Of a stretch of 11,667 nt of DNA, positions 7,445 to 11,667 are shown piece after piece. The stretch is from DATLXU01 sp035575515 (GTDB lineage: Bacteria > Acidobacteriota > Blastocatellia > UBA7656). The first letter of the stretch is position 1, and every line of letters begins with the position of its first letter. The notes below the pieces were generated by a model that searched no databases, had not been told where the DNA came from, and worked only from the letters and a program-made list of their open reading frames with translations. Where the stretch lies: contig DATLXU010000013.1 in assembly GCA_035575515.1 (NCBI GenBank), positions 1-11,667 of the forward strand, written 5' to 3'. Both the position numbers and the translations under genes were made by a program.

Positions 7445-8653
7445 ATGCGCCCGCTCTTTTCCGCCTCGCAAAAACTTCTGGCCCTTGTCTTCTTCATCTC
7501 GATGGTCGTCCCTGCTAAGGCTCAAGCGCCGCCTTCGATACAGTTCTTCATGCCGGACGGGTCGCTCCCGTCGCGCGAGATTCGATTCACGATGGCCGTA
7601 GATAATGGCCGCATAGAAGAATACTTTTCAGATTCAAAAGGGCGCTTCCTCATGACACGCCAGTTCGGAATCCGAGCCGATGCCGAGCTGAGAATCACCG
7701 TTCAAAGCGACGGGCGAACCTACGATACGACGGTCGTTTCGATTAAGGAATTCAGCGGAGTCTATTACATACCCGTCTTTCTCCGGCCACTGCGCTCGCC
7801 CGCAGTGCCGCGCGCAAACGTCATTGATCTGGCCGAGTTTGACACGCTCGCGCCTGAGCCTGCACGCGACGCTTATGAGTCGGCGATGCGCGCGATGAGG
7901 GCGGGGCAGACCGAAGAAGCTGCGCGCGAGCTTGAGCATGCGCTTTCGATTTATCCGAATTATTTTCGCGCGCTCAATGATCTTGGCGTCATCTACATGA
8001 ATTTGAATCGGCTCGACGAGTCGGCGCAACTCTTCGAGCGCGCGGCAAAGGTCGCGCCGCGAGTCTATTATCCAAGGCTCAACCTCGCCATCGTCAGAAC
8101 GCGACAGGGTAAGCACAAAGAGGCGGCAGAGATTTTGCAGCATCTCGAAAAAGAGAATCCGTCGCTTGCGGAAGTGAAAGTCGCGCTCGGAGATGCGCTG
8201 CTGGCGATGGATAAGCTGGATGAGGCCGAAGGCCACTTGCGCACGGCGATTGATGACTTGAAGCTGAGCCGCGAAAGCCAAGCCGACGCGCGCTACAAGC
8301 TCGGACTGGTGCTAAACAAAAAACAGAAGTACGACGAAGCGGTAAAGCAACTCTCGCTCGCATCGGAAGTGCTGCCGAACTCGGCGCGTATACACCTGCA
8401 ACTCGGAGGCGCGCTCCTGCAGGTTAAGAAGCTCGATGACGCGGAACGCGAGCTGCTCGCGGCCTATCGCATCGGCGGCCCTTCGCTGGGCGGCGCGCAG
8501 CTTATGCTCGGCCAGATTTATTTCATTGAGAAGAAGTATGAAGCAGCAATGAGAGCCTTTGAGCAATACCTGACAGATGTTCCGCAAGCTCCGAACGCAA
8601 AAGAGGTGCGGGCGTTTATCGAAAAGATAAGAAATGCGCTCGATCAAAAATAG
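7445..8653 (+). CDS. Secreted protein with N-terminal beta domain and seven TPRs
   Basis: The 402-residue product starts with a signal peptide (1-26, cut after AKA). A beta-rich domain follows (about 30-115) containing YFSDSKGRF (60-68), reminiscent of carboxypeptidase-regulatory-like or prealbumin-like folds. Seven tandem TPRs of about 34 residues start near 140, 174, 208, 242, 280, 314 and 349 and reach about 383. Typical TPR positions are visible, such as LGVIYMNLNRLDESAQLFERA (180-200). No lipobox cysteine is present, and the mature protein has none. It is therefore expected to be periplasmic or secreted and to act as a protein-binding scaffold; the partner is unknown. ATG 7445 is preceded by GGGAGGTG at 7433-7440. 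It is divergent from receptor 1 and convergent with receptor 2, so it forms its own transcription unit. Related beta-domain/TPR proteins are common in Acidobacteriota, but their function is not established to my knowledge. Confidence 0.88.
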   Translation: MRPLFSASQKLLALVFFISMVVPAKAQAPPSIQFFMPDGSLPSREIRFTMAVDNGRIEEYFSDSKGRFLMTRQFGIRADAELRITVQSDGRTYDTTVVSIKEFSGVYYIPVFLRPLRSPAVPRANVIDLAEFDTLAPEPARDAYESAMRAMRAGQTEEAARELEHALSIYPNYFRALNDLGVIYMNLNRLDESAQLFERAAKVAPRVYYPRLNLAIVRTRQGKHKEAAEILQHLEKENPSLAEVKVALGDALLAMDKLDEAEGHLRTAIDDLKLSRESQADARYKLGLVLNKKQKYDEAVKQLSLASEVLPNSARIHLQLGGALLQVKKLDDAERELLAAYRIGGPSLGGAQLMLGQIYFIEKKYEAAMRAFEQYLTDVPQAPNAKEVRAFIEKIRNALDQK

Positions 8654-8695
8654 AAGCTGTTCGATTGGGTGTAACAGTTTCAACGCCTATTCACC

Positions 8696-8776
8696 GCCGC
8701 AGGCACAGAAAACACAGAGAATGCGCAGGGAATAAATCACTCTGCGTGTTCTCTGCGCGCTCTGCGTCTCTGCGGC
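8696..8776. repeat. Imperfect palindromic repeat built of CTCTGCG units
   Basis: The right arm has four copies of CTCTGCG (starting at 8740, 8751, 8760 and 8768) and ends TGCGGC. The left arm (from GCCGCAG at 8696 to about 8729) is its imperfect reverse complement, with CACAG/CGCAG-type units. The two arms are separated by an AT-rich centre (about 8730-8739). The whole could fold as one long hairpin. It lies between the TPR stop and the terminator. From memory, repeats of this style (GCAGAGNNGCAGAG palindromes) are scattered in intergenic regions of many environmental bacteria. No other copy is in this window. Confidence 0.7.
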
Positions 8777-8783
8777 AAAAAAC

Positions 8784-8816
8784 AAAAGCCTCGACCAAAA
8801 CTGATCGAGGCTTTTT
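8784..8816. terminator. Bidirectional intrinsic terminator between convergent genes
   Basis: AAAAGCCTCGA (8784-8794) and TCGAGGCTTTT (8805-8815) form a perfect 11-bp stem with a 10-nt loop. A T-run closes it on the plus strand, and the complementary A-run supplies one on the minus strand. It can therefore end both the TPR transcript (stop 8653, +) and the receptor 2 transcript (stop 8842, -). Confidence 0.88.
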
Positions 8817-8841
8817 CGATTTAGCGCACTAGCGCCGGGCG

Positions 8842-11667
8842 TTAGAACTTGAATCGAAGTTGGAATTCAATCAAGCGTCCGCCCGGATCGTTCGTGCCCG
8901 ACACAGTCGGGTCGCGGTAAGCAGAGCGGGTCTGACCGAACTCGCTGCTGTTGACCGAGACGATATGGCGAGGATCGTTGACGCTTCCGAGATCGCCGAT
9001 ATAGAAGTTCGGTCGGTTGAACGCGTTGAGGAATTGAACGCGGCCCTCGAAGCTGGTCTTTTCGGTGACTCGTATGCGCTTGACGACGTTCAAATCGAAG
9101 CGCGCGGTCATCGGCCCGTAAAGAATTATCCGCTGGCCAAGCTCGCCCGGTTCAGTCGGAGGCCCAATGTAGGGCGCGTTCGGATCGAGATCGGCAAGCG
9201 TCTTGCCGCCAAGCTCGAACGCTGCAAGAGTGTTGTTGATGAACGATTCAGGCAGCCAGAAGACCACGCCCTTGCCTGTCAGCGGGTTGGTCGTCTTGCG
9301 AATCTTAACAAGCTCCTGAAGCTGCTTGCGAGTGATGTTGTGAAGCACAACGCCCGCTTCCTTCTGATTGAAGGTCGCGCGCCCGCTGTTGAGCAGCGTC
9401 GACGGACCCGACTGAATCGTGGCCACGCCGCCGAACTGCCAGCCCTCGAACACGCGGCTCAAGACTGCATTGTTCGTCGTCAGGAAGGGCTTGCCCGGTC
9501 CAATTGGCAGCTCGTAAATCCAGTTGACCTTGAACGAGTGGCGAATGTCCCAAGGCGAAGCAGTCTTGTCATCGCCGGGACGGCGTATCGTTCTGTAGTC
9601 GCTGAAGACCGATGACGAGTTGCTGTAAGAGTTCGACAGCGCTTTGGCGAACTGGTAGCTGCCCTGCACGAGCAGCCCGCTCGACAGCCTGCGCCGAAGC
9701 TCTATCTGAAGCGCGTTGAACGTTGTGTTGATGCCGTTTGTCATCACGAATGCGCCGCCTGCGGTCTGCGGGTTGGCGATGAAGAAATTCGACACCCGCT
9801 GCCCGTTCGGCAGAGTCGTGAACGGAGCCAGACCTGCGTTCATCAGGTTGTTCATTCGCGACGAGGTGAAAGCGATGCTGTTGGCAAGAGCGCCCGCCTG
9901 ACCCTGCGCCAGCAGCGTCGCTGTCGTCAGGTCGGTTGACGAGCCAATGGCTGTTGTAATCAAAGGCACAGCAACCTGGCCCGGAAGCCCCGTGTTGCCA
10001 TAGTTGCAGGTGCCGGAAATGCTCCTTATTCCGCCACGCTCAGTGACGACGCAGCCCGGATTGGACCTTGCGAAAATCAGCAGGTTATTCTGTGCGGCTC
10101 TGAATTGGTCGAGGAATCCATTCTCGAAAATGTTCACCTCGTTGTAGTCCATCTGCCGCCACAGGTGCGTGCCGTGTGTGCCGACGTATCGAACTTCAAC
10201 AGCAGTGTTCTTATCAATCTCGCGCTGAATGCCGAACGTCCACGACTGCGTGTAGCCCGCTTTCAGGCTCGGATCGAAGTCGTTCGACGAGACGCTGCTG
10301 AGCGCGCCGGGCGTGAGCGGGAACCGGCTCGCGTCCGAAGGCGGCGTGCGGGCCGGGAAGTTGCGTGTGCGATAAAGCACGCTGCCCGCGGGGAAAATAT
10401 CCGGCGTGACAGTCGGGCTGACGTCGAGCGTGACCGTACCGCCATCATTCGAGCCAAACATGGACGTGTAGGCGCTGAAGCCTTCGCGGGTGTAGGCTAT
10501 CGAATAGCCGCCGCGAAAGACCGACTGAGCAGCGTTGCCGAATATCCTGTGGAGTATCCCCTTGTCGAAGTTCGGACTCCACGCAAAGCCGAGCGACGGC
10601 GCGAAGTCTTTATGGCGCGTGAGGAAAGCTCTCTCGCCCGGTTCGAGCAATCGGAATTGAGTGGGTTTGCCGCCGAAGACTCCGGGCTTGAAGAGATTGC
10701 CGTTGCCTGATACGCCGAAGACGCCTTCGATGTCCGTTCTCGTATAGACGTTGTTGTCGTTTATAGCCGACGGCTCAAGCTCCCACCTCAGACCATAGTT
10801 CAGCGTAAGGTTCGGCTTCGCCTTCCACGAATCCTGAACGTAAAGCGCATACTCGTTCTGATGGTTGTACTCGCTGAAGGGAATGAACCCGAACGTCTTT
10901 CCATCAAACGAGGCAGCGCGATTGATCGAACTGATTCTGCCGGTCAGCACAGCGTAGAGCGTGCCCGCCAACGACCTCTGCGCGGCGGTCGAGCCGGGGA
11001 AGTTCGCCGTCGTGAAGATGCTCGTCGAGCCTGTGTTGACAGGATCGCCCGTCGCAAGTCCAAGATTGATTCGCGGCACGACCTGCGTGCTGACGGCCTG
11101 CGTGAACGAAGCGACGCGCGTGTAAGCGAATCCGATGTTGAGCGAGTGCGTGCCTCGTAGCATCGTCAGGTTATCGCTCAAACCTTTGACCGGCGTGTTG
11201 CGGCGAGACTGTGAGCGGCGATTGTAGAATGCTCCGCCGAGCGCGCCGCCAAACGACGTGCCCGTGTTGACCGCGTAGCCGTCCCAGAAATCGAATAGTC
11301 CCGGCGCGAACTCCTGCGTGAAGAGCGACGTCCCGTTGCCTGATGAAGTCGCGCGCACTTCGTTGACCAGCCGGTCATTGATCGTCCATCGCTCTGCCGC
11401 AACGAACGAGAATGTGTTGCGGTGAATCGAACCCGTCGTCCCGGGGTGTCCAACAACAATACCTGAGCCGGGATAGACGTTGATCTGACCGTTCACGCCG
11501 TCTGGATTTGAGAAGTAGTGTTGATAGTTGTGAATGAACTCGGCGTGGTGCTTGGAATTAATGTTCCAGTCGAGCCTGAGCGTCGGGAACCAGCGTTTAT
11601 TCAAGCCCGGGTCCTGGAACTGGTAATCGAGGCGGTTGTAATCGCCTAAGGGCACGCGGCTCGTGAG
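8842..11667 (-). CDS. Oar-like TonB-dependent receptor 2, N-terminus beyond the window
   Basis: The frame is open from the right window edge to TAA at 8842-8844, giving 941 visible residues. The visible part is beta-barrel only; the signal peptide, any regulatory-like domain and the plug must lie upstream. A GTG at 11655 is internal, not a start, since the frame continues unbroken to the edge. Counting from that GTG, diagnostic barrel segments are NEYALYVQDSWKAKPNLTLN (267-286) and VQFLNAFNRPNFYIGD near the C-terminus. The protein ends FQLRFKF with a terminal Phe. There is one cysteine pair only (about 534 and 550), probably in an extracellular loop. The barrel diverges clearly from receptor 1, so it is not a recent duplicate and probably binds a different ligand, which cannot be named. 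It converges on the TPR gene through a shared terminator. Confidence 0.92.
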   Translation of the reverse strand, partial: LTSRVPLGDYNRLDYQFQDPGLNKRWFPTLRLDWNINSKHHAEFIHNYQHYFSNPDGVNGQINVYPGSGIVVGHPGTTGSIHRNTFSFVAAERWTINDRLVNEVRATSSGNGTSLFTQEFAPGLFDFWDGYAVNTGTSFGGALGGAFYNRRSQSRRNTPVKGLSDNLTMLRGTHSLNIGFAYTRVASFTQAVSTQVVPRINLGLATGDPVNTGSTSIFTTANFPGSTAAQRSLAGTLYAVLTGRISSINRAASFDGKTFGFIPFSEYNHQNEYALYVQDSWKAKPNLTLNYGLRWELEPSAINDNNVYTRTDIEGVFGVSGNGNLFKPGVFGGKPTQFRLLEPGERAFLTRHKDFAPSLGFAWSPNFDKGILHRIFGNAAQSVFRGGYSIAYTREGFSAYTSMFGSNDGGTVTLDVSPTVTPDIFPAGSVLYRTRNFPARTPPSDASRFPLTPGALSSVSSNDFDPSLKAGYTQSWTFGIQREIDKNTAVEVRYVGTHGTHLWRQMDYNEVNIFENGFLDQFRAAQNNLLIFARSNPGCVVTERGGIRSISGTCNYGNTGLPGQVAVPLITTAIGSSTDLTTATLLAQGQAGALANSIAFTSSRMNNLMNAGLAPFTTLPNGQRVSNFFIANPQTAGGAFVMTNGINTTFNALQIELRRRLSSGLLVQGSYQFAKALSNSYSNSSSVFSDYRTIRRPGDDKTASPWDIRHSFKVNWIYELPIGPGKPFLTTNNAVLSRVFEGWQFGGVATIQSGPSTLLNSGRATFNQKEAGVVLHNITRKQLQELVKIRKTTNPLTGKGVVFWLPESFINNTLAAFELGGKTLADLDPNAPYIGPPTEPGELGQRIILYGPMTARFDLNVVKRIRVTEKTSFEGRVQFLNAFNRPNFYIGDLGSVNDPRHIVSVNSSEFGQTRSAYRDPTVSGTNDPGGRLIEFQLRFKF

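Noticed and set aside
8740..8776. The four CTCTGCG repeats as a mini CRISPR array.
   Set aside because: The units are 7 bases with 1-4-base gaps and belong to a palindrome. There are no spacers of about 30 nt and no cas genes.
8860..9615. Long plus-strand frames opposite receptor 2 (also 10105-10710) and a minus-strand frame opposite the TPR gene (7634-8281).
   Set aside because: All are mirror images of well-supported genes. Their translations are rich in Arg, Ala and Val and show no recognisable motif or ribosome-binding site.

Overview
The window looks like chromosome of an Acidobacteriota bacterium, probably Blastocatellia or a relative. The case rests on two very large Oar-type TonB-dependent receptors. 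One of them keeps its N-terminal carboxypeptidase-regulatory-like domain and a DLPLNGRN plug motif, a combination strongly expanded in that phylum. A secreted TPR protein between them, an Rhs/YD-repeat fragment and a PTPS_related (GT-C-like) membrane protein fit the same picture. The taxonomic call is inference from protein style; there is no marker gene here.

Layout, left to right. Positions 1-140 are the right end of an IS256-family element: the last 34 codons of the transposase and a terminal inverted repeat. It abuts a broken Rhs/YD-repeat reading frame (141 to about 358, open to 433). A large membrane protein follows (426-2942, +). Its last 48 or so codons, including a final membrane segment, lie intact in another frame (2936-3082), so the gene carries a one-base frameshift near 2926-2933. 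A hairpin terminator (3211-3240) separates it from TonB-dependent receptor 1 (3264-7112, -). Upstream of that receptor lie a Shine-Dalgarno site, a leader of about 155 nt and a near-consensus sigma-70 promoter. The divergent gene is a signal-peptide-bearing protein with a beta domain and seven TPRs (7445-8653, +). A 29-codon hydrophobic reading frame of doubtful status sits between the two. An imperfect palindromic repeat (8696-8776) and a bidirectional terminator (8784-8816) separate the TPR gene from a convergent second receptor (8842 to the window edge, -), which lacks its N-terminus because the window ends.

Receptor 1, the TPR protein and receptor 2 plausibly form an envelope locus: outer-membrane receptors importing large or scarce nutrients, with a periplasmic TPR protein of unknown role. 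No substrate can be read from the sequence. I found no RNA genes, CRISPR array, origin or phage genes. The spacer 3083-3210 shows nothing recognisable. I see no convincing new biological system; the best-supported unusual signals are the frameshifted membrane protein, the IS/Rhs junction and the palindromic repeat.
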